From assembly GCF_022809355.1 (NCBI RefSeq), contig NZ_JAKZMM010000024.1, positions 1-64,000 on the forward strand: a stretch of 64,000 nucleotides of DNA, in the 5' to 3' direction. This DNA comes from Parabacteroides faecalis (lineage in GTDB: Bacteria > Bacteroidota > Bacteroidia > Bacteroidales > Tannerellaceae). Of this stretch, positions 34,081-41,987 are shown in pieces. How positions within the stretch are numbered: the first letter of the stretch is position 1; every line of letters starts with the position of its first letter. The translations under genes and the position numbers were made by a program. The notes under the pieces are model-generated. The model was not told where the DNA came from, made no database searches, and saw only the letters and a list, made by a program, of their open reading frames with translations.

Positions 34081-35385
34081 TTATAATGTGCCTACAATTT
34101 TCTTCAATAGAAAATACTGGTACAGAATGCCTACCTGGTAGTTGGCAAGTTGAAGCTCCATGTCGAGCTGCGTATTGCTGGCATCCAGCATGTCTGTAAT
34201 TAAGGCCAATCCGTTGACATACCGTTGACGGACGATATTGAAGTTCTCATGTGCCAGCTGGACACTTTTCTTTTGGGTGCGTAAGCGGATATAAGCTTCC
34301 TGCAGATTGACATAAGCTTCGTGTACATTGTTCTCGAGTTCTTCTTCTGCCAGTTTCCGCTTTTCCTGCAACTTCATTAGTGTAATGTCGGCTTGTTTCA
34401 ATTTACGCTTTCCTTTAAACAACGCATCAATATTGTATGACACGCCAACACCCATGAACCAATAGGTGAAGTTATTATTTAAAGGCGGTACCTCTATCAG
34501 AATAGGTCCGGATAGTTCGTTGGTTATCGAGAAAGAAATATGTGGACGACGTTCAGCCTTAATCAGATTTTTCTGGTTTTTACCTAACGCAATCTGTATG
34601 TCAGCCAGCTTCATGATCGGGGCTTCCTGAATACCTTCACTCCATGATTTTTCATCCCGTTCCTCTATCAATTGATGTTGCAGGTAAGCCGTATCAGGAA
34701 CAATACGTATTCCTTCTTCCAATCCTAATGTTGTTACAAGTTCATGATTCAATACATTTAGCTTGTTGATAGTGGAAGTTTGCTTCAGTTCCAGATTCTG
34801 CAATTGCAGTTCATAACGGGTGATATCGCTTTTCAATGCTGTCCCTTGGCGATAGGCAGCCTGCATATCTTTTACCAACAGTCGGGTCTGTTCAATGTTC
34901 TTCTGATAGACCAGCTCTTGGTTGCGTAATTGGAACAAGTCCAGATAATATCCTGCCAGTAGGAAACGCAGATTTTGGCGGTTATCGAGGTATGTCTGCT
35001 CGGATATTTGTTTCTGTAGTTTGTTTTGTTCGATGCTACTTTTAATACCACCACCGGCATAGATGACTTGCTGGGCTTTGACTACAAAAGAATTTCCGAA
35101 ATGGGGCATCTCTGCATGGATACCATTCGAGAAATCCCGGTCAGTCATATAGCCATCACCAATGTAAGATGCTTCTGCTTTGAGTGATAAAGAAGGCAGA
35201 TATGCATTTCGTGCTACTTTAATCCCTTGTTCAGCCTCTTCAATAGCCAACTGATGCAGCCGGATGCTTTTGCTGTTCTCGTCTGCCAGCCTGAATATTT
35301 CGCTCAATGTAAGCACTCGTTCCTGTGCCGATGAACAAAGGGAAAATAAGATAAATAAAGAAGATGATACAATTCTTCTTGTCAT
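34081..35385 (-). CDS. TolC-family outer membrane efflux protein
   Basis: A 434-residue outer membrane channel with signal MTRRIVSSSLFILFSLCSSAQ and the duplicated coiled-coil repeats of the OEP family (LAIEEAEQGIKVARNAYLPSLSLKAE..., EELENNVHEAYVNLQEAY). First gene of the efflux operon. I use the ATG at 35385; an upstream ATG at 35409 would place MVSCSTFL before the signal and is less likely. The divergent AraC gene starts 202 bases away and probably controls it. Confidence 0.88.
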   Translation of the reverse strand: MTRRIVSSSLFILFSLCSSAQERVLTLSEIFRLADENSKSIRLHQLAIEEAEQGIKVARNAYLPSLSLKAEASYIGDGYMTDRDFSNGIHAEMPHFGNSFVVKAQQVIYAGGGIKSSIEQNKLQKQISEQTYLDNRQNLRFLLAGYYLDLFQLRNQELVYQKNIEQTRLLVKDMQAAYRQGTALKSDITRYELQLQNLELKQTSTINKLNVLNHELVTTLGLEEGIRIVPDTAYLQHQLIEERDEKSWSEGIQEAPIMKLADIQIALGKNQKNLIKAERRPHISFSITNELSGPILIEVPPLNNNFTYWFMGVGVSYNIDALFKGKRKLKQADITLMKLQEKRKLAEEELENNVHEAYVNLQEAYIRLRTQKKSVQLAHENFNIVRQRYVNGLALITDMLDASNTQLDMELQLANYQVGILYQYFLLKKIVGTL

Positions 35386-35456
35386 TAAAAACGTACTACA
35401 ACTTACCATAAGATAACCTCACAATCTCAAAATCAAACTTTTTATATGGAATAAAC

Positions 35457-35470
35457 TTGCCCACTGGCAA
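35457..35470. promoter_or_regulatory. Dyad in the efflux/AraC intergenic region
   Basis: TTGCC-CACT-GGCAA is a 5-bp perfect dyad 72 bp upstream of the tolC-like start and about 30 bp before the -33 element of the AraC gene. A possible operator; no binding partner is shown. Confidence 0.3.
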
Positions 35471-35500
35471 ATTTGTCAATCAAATTCTGCCTGTTCTTAA

Positions 35501-35532
35501 TTTGACGGCGCAAAATTAAATGTTTACTTTTG
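35501..35532 (+). promoter_or_regulatory. Promoter of the AraC regulator gene
   Basis: TTTG at 35501-35504 and TACTTTTG at 35525-35532, 20 bp apart, ideal for the Bacteroidota consensus; the ATG is at 35588. Confidence 0.8.
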
Positions 35533-35587
35533 TACAATATTTGAATATTCTGCAATATCCTTATCATTTTAAGCCAACACGAAAGAG

Positions 35588-36388
35588 ATGAATAATGAAC
35601 AGCATAATCAGCTAGCCCTGGTCCAAAAGTCTGCTCCGGAAGCGATTATAATCAAGAAAACGGGCTGGAAAGAAATTAATTTACATCGGCATTCTCATTC
35701 ACAACATCAGATAATCTACACTTTATCAGGAACATTACATATACAGATCGAATCGACCAGTTATTTTATTCCTGAGAAGCATGTGGCTTGGATTCCGGCT
35801 TATGTAGAGCATGAACTAAGCAGTCGGAACCGGCAAGTTTCTTTGGTGGTTTATTATATTGGCTTGCCGGATATGGATGCTGCCGGAAATGTATTCTCTA
35901 TTTATGCCATGAATGCTGTGATTGCAGAAAACTTGAAATACATAGGTTCTAAAGGTCCTGAGATCCGTTATGAGGAATCACCGGCACTGTATGATTTTAC
36001 CCAAAGCTTTTTCCGTTTACTTCCTTCTATGAGTCCTTCTTCCGGTATTCTGTTGAAGACATTATTAATTCCTAATGACTCCAGACTTCATGCCGTATTG
36101 GATTATATGATGGAACATTTACATGAGAATTTACGGATTGAACGGGTGGCGAAAGACTGTGGTTTTTCAGTACGTAATTTAAGCCGTTTGCTGCATGCTT
36201 CCGGTATTCGTTTCAGTGACTATTTAAACCACCAACGTATTATGCGGGCCATCGAGCTTTTTGCTGATGGTGGCCGCACGCTACAACAGGTAGCTTATGA
36301 AGTGGGATACAGCACACCCAATCACTTTAATCGGGTGTTTAAGCAAGTGACGGGTGTTTCTCCCAGTACTTTTTTCCGGGGAAAATAA
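35588..36388 (+). CDS. AraC-family transcriptional regulator
   Basis: A 266-residue regulator with an N-terminal cupin domain (NLHRHSHSQHQIIYTLSGTLHIQ...YFIPEKHVAWIPAYVEHEL) and a C-terminal AraC HTH pair (LRIERVAKDCGFSVRNLSRLLHASG...LQQVAYEVGYSTPNHFNRVFKQVTGVSPS). The histidine-rich HRHSHSQHQ start of the cupin is typical of the small-ligand AraC group. Divergent from the tripartite efflux operon, so a regulator of that pump is likely. Its stop lies 15 bases from the end of the convergent ABC ATPase gene. Confidence 0.88.
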   Translation: MNNEQHNQLALVQKSAPEAIIIKKTGWKEINLHRHSHSQHQIIYTLSGTLHIQIESTSYFIPEKHVAWIPAYVEHELSSRNRQVSLVVYYIGLPDMDAAGNVFSIYAMNAVIAENLKYIGSKGPEIRYEESPALYDFTQSFFRLLPSMSPSSGILLKTLLIPNDSRLHAVLDYMMEHLHENLRIERVAKDCGFSVRNLSRLLHASGIRFSDYLNHQRIMRAIELFADGGRTLQQVAYEVGYSTPNHFNRVFKQVTGVSPSTFFRGK

Positions 36389-36403
36389 AGACTTTTCCCG
36401 GTA

Positions 36404-37186
36404 TCAGAGTTTATGTCCTTCTTTCAGCTCTTCTACTTCCATTTTCTTTACCTTGCGGAAAAGATCGGATGCGAAGATAAAGTCATTTAATGCCTGATTG
36501 TCTGACGTAATGATGTCTTCTTTTGTTCCCTGCCATTCTTTGACACCTTCTTTGATGAATACGATATTATCTCCGATATTCATAACGGAGTTCATATCGT
36601 GTGTATTGATAACGGTTGTCATGTTGAACTCAATAGTAATGTCGTGAATCAGATCGTCGATCACCAAAGATGTTTTAGGGTCGAGTCCGGAATTGGGTTC
36701 GTCGCAGAACAGATACTTCGGGTTTAAGGCGATGGCACGGGCAATAGCGGCTCGTTTCATCATACCTCCACTGATTTCCGATGGATAAAGGTGGCCGGCT
36801 TCCGACAGGTTTACACGGTCCAGACAGAATTCAGCGCGCATTTGTCTTTCTTTGGTGCTGGCTTTCGAGAACATATCCAAAGGGAACATGACGTTTTCGA
36901 GCACCGTCATGCTGTCAAACAACGCCGAGCCCTGGAAAAGCATTCCCATTTCTTTCCGGAGGATCTTCAGGTCTTCTTTATTCATCAACGTAAGGTCACG
37001 ACCGTCATACAGGATTTGTCCGCTGTCCGGACGCATCAATCCGATGATGTTCTTGATCATTACAGTTTTTCCTGATCCGCTTCGTCCGATGATCAGGTTG
37101 GTTTTCCCGTCTTCAAATACGGTACTGATATTTTTCAATACCGGACGGCCTTCAAATGATTTGGTAATGTTCTTTACTTCAATCAT
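36404..37186 (-). CDS. ABC transporter ATP-binding protein (MlaF-like)
   Basis: A 260-residue ATPase with Walker A GRSGSGKT, signature LSGGM-type SEISGGMMKRAAIARAIA, Walker B YLFCDEPNSGLDP and the switch NTHDM. This form (SEISGGMMKR) is characteristic of MlaF/MKL-type lipid transporters. The ATG at 37186 follows the permease stop by 2 bases (TGATCATG); a TTG at 37192 is also in frame. With the MlaE permease it should move phospholipids across the envelope. MlaD is not in the immediate neighbourhood. Confidence 0.88.
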   Translation of the reverse strand: MIEVKNITKSFEGRPVLKNISTVFEDGKTNLIIGRSGSGKTVMIKNIIGLMRPDSGQILYDGRDLTLMNKEDLKILRKEMGMLFQGSALFDSMTVLENVMFPLDMFSKASTKERQMRAEFCLDRVNLSEAGHLYPSEISGGMMKRAAIARAIALNPKYLFCDEPNSGLDPKTSLVIDDLIHDITIEFNMTTVINTHDMNSVMNIGDNIVFIKEGVKEWQGTKEDIITSDNQALNDFIFASDLFRKVKKMEVEELKEGHKL

Positions 37187-37188
37187 GA

Positions 37189-37935
37189 TCAAGTCAACAT
37201 TAAGTTCGTTAATATTACGTCGGCCAGCAGAATCATGATGCTACTCATCACGACGGCATTGGTACTGGCTTTACCAACTTCAAGTGCTCCTCCTTTCACA
37301 TTATATCCAAAGTAGGCGGCTATGGAAGAAATGATAAAGGCATAAACCACCGATTTGATAATAGAATACCAGATATAGAACTGGTTGAAATAGAATTGCA
37401 AACCATATTCGAAAGCAGCCGGAGTCATGTTCGTTCCTGAAGAATAACTGGCTGCAATACCACCTAAGATACCGGTAAACATACTGAAGATAACCAGTAC
37501 AGGAATAAATACCATCATTCCAACCATTTTAGGAAGAATCAGGAAGTTGGCTGAGTTGACACCCATGATTTCCATCGCATCAATTTGTTCGGTTACACGC
37601 ATGGTTCCGATTTCGGAAGCAATGTTACTTCCTACCTTTCCTGCCAGAATCAGACACATGATGGAGGAGGAAAACTCCAGCAAGATAATTTCACGCGTAG
37701 TATAACCGATGGTAAACTTCGGAATCAGCGGTGAACTGATGTTTAATGAGATCTGAATGGCAATTACCGTTCCGATAAATACAGAGATGATAACCACAAT
37801 CCAAAGAGAATCAACACCTAGTTTGTAAATTTCTTTGATAAGTTGCTTGAAGAACATGTTCCAGCGGTCGGGAATGGTGATGCTTTTCCGCATCAGCATG
37901 ACATATTCTCCTACTTGATGTAATGCTTTTATCAT
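37189..37935 (-). CDS. MlaE-type ABC transporter permease
   Basis: A 248-residue inner-membrane permease of the MlaE family, with about five helices and the conserved block GTMRVTEQIDAMEIMGVNS preceding the cytoplasmic loop. An ATG at 38007 would add 24 residues, but a perfect -7 box TAACTTTG (37973-37966) lies inside that extension and points to 37935 as the start, with a 25-base leader. Forms a two-gene unit with the ATPase. Confidence 0.86.
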   Translation of the reverse strand: MIKALHQVGEYVMLMRKSITIPDRWNMFFKQLIKEIYKLGVDSLWIVVIISVFIGTVIAIQISLNISSPLIPKFTIGYTTREIILLEFSSSIMCLILAGKVGSNIASEIGTMRVTEQIDAMEIMGVNSANFLILPKMVGMMVFIPVLVIFSMFTGILGGIAASYSSGTNMTPAAFEYGLQFYFNQFYIWYSIIKSVVYAFIISSIAAYFGYNVKGGALEVGKASTNAVVMSSIMILLADVILTNLMLT

Positions 37936-37965
37936 TTTTACTCGAATTTCTTTTGTTGCAGAGGG

Positions 37966-37973
37966 CAAAGTTA
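37966..37973 (-). promoter_or_regulatory. -7 element for the MlaE/MlaF genes
   Basis: TAACTTTG read on the minus strand; the -33 region is weak (CTT). It sets the permease start at 37935. Confidence 0.55.
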
Positions 37974-38046
37974 GGGAAATATCCGGTATGGAAGTGTTGT
38001 TTGGCATGATTTATTTCTGTTTCTTTGCACAAAACTAATGAGAACG

Positions 38047-38799
38047 ATGGCTGAAAATCAACAAATGGTACTTCGTACGGAAGACTTGGTGAAGAAATAC
38101 CGGGCGCGTACGGTCGTGAATCATGTATCGATCAATGTCAAACAAGGCGAGATTGTCGGGTTGTTAGGTCCGAATGGCGCCGGCAAAACAACAACCTTCT
38201 ACATGACAGTAGGATTGGTTACGCCCAATGAAGGTAAAATCTTTCTGAACGATATGGAAATAACCAAGTTTCCGGTATATATGCGTGCGCGCAACGGAAT
38301 TGGGTATTTGGCACAGGAAGCTTCCATCTTCCGCAAAATGACTGTAGAAGATAATATCCGTTCAGTATTGGAGATGACCAATACAACGAAAGAATATCAG
38401 CGGGAGAAACTGGAGAGCTTGATTTCGGAATTTGGTTTGCAGAAGGTTCGGAAGAATCTAGGCGACCGTTTGTCGGGTGGTGAGCGTCGTCGTGCAGAGA
38501 TAGCCCGTTGTCTGGCCATCAATCCGAAGTTTATCATGCTGGATGAGCCTTTTGCCGGTGTCGATCCGATTGCAGTACAGGATATTCAAACGATTGTGGC
38601 GCGTTTGCGTCATAAGAATATCGGTATTCTGATTACCGATCATAATGTATATGAAACATTGAGTATCTGCGATCGTGCTTATCTGTTGTTTGAAGGAAAG
38701 GTACTGTTCCAAGGAACGGCAGAACAATTGGCAGAAAACGAGATTGTTCGGGAAAAATATCTGGGTAGGGATTTCGTCCTTCGAAAGAAAGATTTATAA
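38047..38799 (+). CDS. lptB: LPS export ABC transporter ATP-binding protein
   Basis: A 250-residue ATPase: Walker [11 protein letters not shown]-loop AQEAS, signature [16 protein letters not shown], Walker [21 protein letters not shown] and H-loop ITDHN. The phrase [13 protein letters not shown] and [14 protein letters not shown] are typical of LptB, which powers lipopolysaccharide export from the inner membrane with LptFG. An in-frame ATG at 38038 precedes by three codons; I prefer MAENQQ because a -7-like TTTCTTTG at 38020-38027 would leave no leader otherwise. Divergent from mlaE. Confidence 0.93.
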   Translation: MAENQQMVLRTEDLVKKYRARTVVNHVSINVKQGEIVGLLGPNGAGKTTTFYMTVGLVTPNEGKIFLNDMEITKFPVYMRARNGIGYLAQEASIFRKMTVEDNIRSVLEMTNTTKEYQREKLESLISEFGLQKVRKNLGDRLSGGERRRAEIARCLAINPKFIMLDEPFAGVDPIAVQDIQTIVARLRHKNIGILITDHNVYETLSICDRAYLLFEGKVLFQGTAEQLAENEIVREKYLGRDFVLRKKDL

Positions 38800-38821
38800 T
38801 CAAATCATATTGGCTTTTTAT

Positions 38822-38909
38822 CGTTTCACCCGGGTGATACGATCGTTCCACGGCTGTGATACGATCGTTCCACCTAGGTGAAACGGTCGTCCCACAAGGG
38901 TGGAACGAT
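38822..38909. repeat. Four 22-bp palindromic repeats
   Basis: Units at 38822, 38844, 38866 and 38888; consensus near CGTTCCACnnnGGTGnAACG plus AT. Each unit is itself a dyad of CGTTCCAC and GTGnAACG, and the flanks TTTTATCGTTTCACCC and GGGTGGAACGATAAAA form a near-perfect outer inverted repeat (one mismatch). Located between convergent lptB and the CPBP protease, just before a separate terminator. Confidence 0.92.
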
Positions 38910-38917
38910 AAAAAATC

Positions 38918-38956
38918 AGGCAGAACCGGTCTTCTTTTTACCGATTCTGCCTTTTA
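38918..38956. terminator. Terminator between lptB and the CPBP protease gene
   Basis: AGGCAGAACCGGT and ACCGATTCTGCCT form a stem with few mismatches, followed on the + strand by TTTTATATT and on the minus strand by TGATTTTTT. Confidence 0.75.
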
Positions 38957-38982
38957 TATTCTTTTTAGGAGCTGATAATTTC

Positions 38983-39873
38983 TCAGGCATCAATACTGAG
39001 TTTCCGGATATATCGGATGATAAAGGCAAAGCCGATCAATGCTAAGATCGCCATACCTATATAAGGCCACAAGTGAGCATCCGAAATCTTGCCGCTGACC
39101 CATTCACTCTCTTTCCATTCACTGTCCGACATGGCGATAACACTGACGGCATTATTGAAGAAATGTGCCAGAACCGGCAGCCATATATTCCGGGTCCAGA
39201 TAATCAGATAACCGAAGTAAGCTCCCAGGATCATACGCGGAATGAATCCGTAGAACTGCAGGTGGAAAGCACTGAAAAGAATGGCGCAAATCCAGACAAC
39301 GGCGTGTTGGTTGGTTGTCCAGCGTCCGATGATCTGCTGTAAAGTACCACGGAAGAGGAATTCTTCGCAGACAGCTGCTGTCAGGGCTATAACAATCAGA
39401 TTGGTGAATAGGGGAGAAATGCCTTCGCCTTCGATTAGCAGGTTGGTGAAATGCAAGGCCAAATCTTCCTGTTGTCGCATCCAATTCTCAAGAGGAGCAG
39501 CCCAAGCCGGTAGTTGCATGCTTTCATTAAGCATCGACGTCAGGCTGATAACCGGATTGAGAAGGATCATGCCGGCAACGACAAGGATCACCAATCGTCC
39601 GTCGGGTATTCCGTTTAATCCTAAATAGGCTTTCGGCTGATCACTGCATAGCCAGGCCGTAAGCAAGGCAGGAAGCAGGAAGGTTCCGACAGCCGTAATG
39701 AATTGAAATAGGCGCATCATATCCGGATGCTGTTCCATTCCGGTAGAAGTTCCGCAGATAAGCTGGAACAAACCCAGTCCGAATAAAGAAGACAACAGAC
39801 TGCCGATAGCAATCAGCAGAACCAATAAGAAGAGCTGTCTGCTTGTTCGTTGGGTGGAAAATAAAGCTTTCAT
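38983..39873 (-). CDS. CPBP-family intramembrane metalloprotease
   Basis: A 296-residue membrane protein with about eight helices and the CPBP (Abi/CAAX-type) motifs: EEFLFRG (EExxxR) near residue 174, FSAFHLQF about 30 residues later, and HFFNN near residue 243. The family includes prenyl-protein endopeptidases and bacteriocin-immunity-like proteins; its bacterial substrates are mostly unknown. It has its own strong promoter. Confidence 0.88.
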   Translation of the reverse strand: MKALFSTQRTSRQLFLLVLLIAIGSLLSSLFGLGLFQLICGTSTGMEQHPDMMRLFQFITAVGTFLLPALLTAWLCSDQPKAYLGLNGIPDGRLVILVVAGMILLNPVISLTSMLNESMQLPAWAAPLENWMRQQEDLALHFTNLLIEGEGISPLFTNLIVIALTAAVCEEFLFRGTLQQIIGRWTTNQHAVVWICAILFSAFHLQFYGFIPRMILGAYFGYLIIWTRNIWLPVLAHFFNNAVSVIAMSDSEWKESEWVSGKISDAHLWPYIGMAILALIGFAFIIRYIRKLSIDA

Positions 39874-39895
39874 GTGTTTCTGATGTTTTTGTTGC

Positions 39896-39927
39896 CAAAG
39901 ATACCAATAAACCCATACAGTAACAAA
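39896..39927 (-). promoter_or_regulatory. Promoter of the CPBP protease gene
   Basis: On the minus strand TTTG (39927-39924) and TATCTTTG (39903-39896) are exactly 20 bp apart, 22 bp before the ATG. One of the best promoter matches in the window. Confidence 0.8.
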
Positions 39928-40026
39928 TGCGAAAGTCTTTTTCGAAAGATGTGAGAATCAGGATAAATAACGGAAAAAGACAAAATATACTCGTATTTTG
40001 AATTATGGATCCATCGATTTATTTTG

Positions 40027-40034
40027 TAGCTTTG
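40027..40034 (+). promoter_or_regulatory. -7 element before rhaM
   Basis: TAGCTTTG, 27 bp before the ATG at 40062. The nearest clear TTTG upstream (39997) is 26 bp away, so the -33 box is doubtful. Confidence 0.5.
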
Positions 40035-40061
40035 CAACTGAATCACTTAAACTTAATTATC

Positions 40062-40385
40062 ATGAAAAGAGTAGGAAGTATTATTGGGGTAAGACCTGAA
40101 AAACTGGAAGAGTACAAACGCCTTCATGCAAATGTATGGCCGGGCGTATTGGAAATGATCAAAGCTTGCAACATCCGCAACTATTCAATTTACTACAAAG
40201 ATGGGATGCTTTACAGTTATTATGAGTATGTTGGCAACGATTATGAAGCGGATATGAAGAAGATGGCTGCCGATCCCACCACACAAGAATGGTGGAAATT
40301 ATGTAATCCTTGTCAGGATCCGGTAGCTACCCGTAAAGAAGGAGAATGGTGGGCTGAAATGGAAGAGGTATTTCACTTGGATTAA
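40062..40385 (+). CDS. rhaM: L-rhamnose mutarotase
   Basis: A 107-residue dimeric mutarotase-type protein that interconverts the anomers of L-rhamnose before isomerisation. Conserved features: RVGSIIGVRPEKLEEYKRLHANVWPGVLEMI, YSIYYKDGMLYSYYEY and the Trp-rich tail TTQEWWKLCNPCQDP...GEWWAEMEEVFHLD. The start at 40062 is set by the family N-terminus. Followed after 10 bases by a truncated rhaT, so this was once part of a rhamnose operon. Confidence 0.92.
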   Translation: MKRVGSIIGVRPEKLEEYKRLHANVWPGVLEMIKACNIRNYSIYYKDGMLYSYYEYVGNDYEADMKKMAADPTTQEWWKLCNPCQDPVATRKEGEWWAEMEEVFHLD

Positions 40386-40395
40386 GATTTTATAA

Positions 40396-40533
40396 ATGGA
40401 CACGACTTTGTTGGCCGGAATTGGAATTATAGCCATCGGCGCTTTCACTTCCGGGAGTTTTTCCATGCCTTTTGAAAAGACAAAAGAATGGAAATGGGAG
40501 AATTATTGGCTTGCAGAATCATTTTCGTTATGA
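40396..40533 (+). pseudogene. rhaT: Truncated L-rhamnose:H+ symporter (rhaT), N-terminal vestige
   Basis: An ORF of 45 codons beginning 10 bases after rhaM encodes MDTTLLAGIGIIAIGAFTSG followed by SFSMPFEKTKEWKWENYWL. This matches the first transmembrane helix and loop of RhaT (small-residue helix, then a PF-K-K-W-WE-W segment), a protein of about 340 residues. The similarity stops after ENYWL; six unrelated residues follow and the TGA overlaps the ATG of the next gene (ATGA). The missing ~85% suggests an internal deletion joining rhaT to the next gene. A functional short peptide cannot be excluded. Confidence 0.7.
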
Positions 40534-41780
40534 ATTCAAGAGAAAGAGTATTGGCTGCGATTGCACATAAACAGCCCGATCAGGTACCGGTTGATTTGGG
40601 TTCTACACCGAGTTCTGGTATATCGGCTATTGCTTATTCTAATTTGTTAAAGGCTATCGGAAGAACCGATCTTCCGGTACAGATCTATGATGTTGTACAA
40701 CAACTGGCACAGCCGGATATGTCGATCATCGATCGCTTTGGGGTTGATGTATTGGATATCGGACGTACGTTTAATACGGAAGAGAAAGATTGGCACGAAA
40801 CAATCCTGGCCAATGGAGATAAAGCCTTTTATCCGATTCATTTCGACCCGGTGAAACAAGCCGACGGTTCTTATCACTGTTATGATGAGGATGGAAAACG
40901 ATTGTTGGCCTTGATGCCTCAGGGTGCGACATTCTTTGATCAGTCTTACTTCCCTTATATCAATGGATTCCCAGAGAATTATGATACGTTGAACGAAGAA
41001 ATGGGACGCGTACTCTGGTCTCGTTACGTACATAGTCCGTGGGATCATACTCAAGATCCGGATTTTTGGAAAACCCTGCGAGAAAAAACACTTCAGCTGA
41101 GAGCATCAACAGACAAGGCTTTGATGATTGTCTGTGGTTGTAACCTGTTTGAGTGGGGAACTTTCTTGCGACGGATGGATAATTTCCTGATGGATTTATT
41201 GTGTGAGCCGGATCAGGTAGCCCGGATGCTGGATCAATTGTTGGAAAGACATTTGGCAACGCTGGCTAAAGTTTGTGACTCTGTTGGTGATATTGTGGAT
41301 ATTATTCGCTTTGGTGACGACCTGGGTATGACTTCCGGTCCGTTTATGGATGTAGATACTTACCGTTCGTTGTTTAAACCTCGACACAAACAGCTGTGCG
41401 ATTATGTGAAGACGCATAGCCAAATGCATACCTTTATCCATTCTTGTGGTTCGATCTCTTCGTTGATGCCTGATTTGATTGAGGCGGGTATTGAAATCTT
41501 CAATCCGGTACAAACAAATGCCCGTCAAATGGAACCGGAATTTCTGAAGAAAGAATTCGGACAAGACTGTACGTTCTGGGGCGGTGGTGTAGAAACTGTC
41601 GGCACGTTGAATAACGGAACACCCGAACAAGTGCGCGAACAAGTATTGGAACGTTTGGAAATTATGTCGGCCGGCGGTGGTTTTGTATTTAATACCGTTC
41701 ATAATATTTTACCGGATGTTCCTCCTCAAAATATCTTGGCGATGTTTGATGCCGTCAAGGAATTTAATGGAAGAAAATAG
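40530..41780 (+). CDS. Uroporphyrinogen decarboxylase-family (MtaA/CmuA-like) protein
   Basis: A 416-residue TIM-barrel protein of the URO-D superfamily. It begins MNSRERVLAAIAHKQPDQVP and has the HSCGS motif near residue 306 and GGGVET further on; an HxCG zinc site marks the corrinoid/coenzyme M methyltransferase branch (MtaA/CmuA) and not true HemE. Start chosen at the ATG overlapping the rhaT vestige stop. In Bacteroidota such genes occur in sugar loci; whether it demethylates a methylated substrate is speculation. A strong terminator follows. Confidence 0.82.
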   Translation: MNSRERVLAAIAHKQPDQVPVDLGSTPSSGISAIAYSNLLKAIGRTDLPVQIYDVVQQLAQPDMSIIDRFGVDVLDIGRTFNTEEKDWHETILANGDKAFYPIHFDPVKQADGSYHCYDEDGKRLLALMPQGATFFDQSYFPYINGFPENYDTLNEEMGRVLWSRYVHSPWDHTQDPDFWKTLREKTLQLRASTDKALMIVCGCNLFEWGTFLRRMDNFLMDLLCEPDQVARMLDQLLERHLATLAKVCDSVGDIVDIIRFGDDLGMTSGPFMDVDTYRSLFKPRHKQLCDYVKTHSQMHTFIHSCGSISSLMPDLIEAGIEIFNPVQTNARQMEPEFLKKEFGQDCTFWGGGVETVGTLNNGTPEQVREQVLERLEIMSAGGGFVFNTVHNILPDVPPQNILAMFDAVKEFNGRK

Positions 41781-41800
41781 TAAAAAGATAAATCCTATAT

Positions 41801-41866
41801 AAAACCTTTTGGGAAAACAAAATTTTCATTGTTAAAATAAAGTTTTCCCAAAAGGTTTTATTTTAT
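41801..41866 (+). terminator. Rho-independent terminator
   Basis: Perfect 18-bp arms AAAACCTTTTGGGAAAAC (41801-41818) and complement (41842-41859), followed by ATTTTATT. Ends the rhaM/URO-D unit ahead of nrdD. Confidence 0.88.
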
Positions 41867-41940
41867 TCTGAATATTAGGAGATTGACAAAATTTAACCAT
41901 CTAAAAGTTTTCCGAAATGAAAATCTATGGAGAATGAAAC

Positions 41941-41948
41941 TATCTTTG
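41941..41948 (+). promoter_or_regulatory. -7 element before nrdD
   Basis: TATCTTTG, 40 bases upstream of the nrdD ATG; no clear -33 TTTG is seen at the expected spacing. Confidence 0.6.
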
Positions 41949-41987
41949 TCGAAGTTTATTTCAATAGATTTTTTAATCGAGTAAGAC

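Noticed and set aside
37936-38007. 24-residue N-terminal extension of the MlaE permease
   Set aside because: A perfect TAACTTTG promoter element lies inside it and family members start near MIKALHQ.
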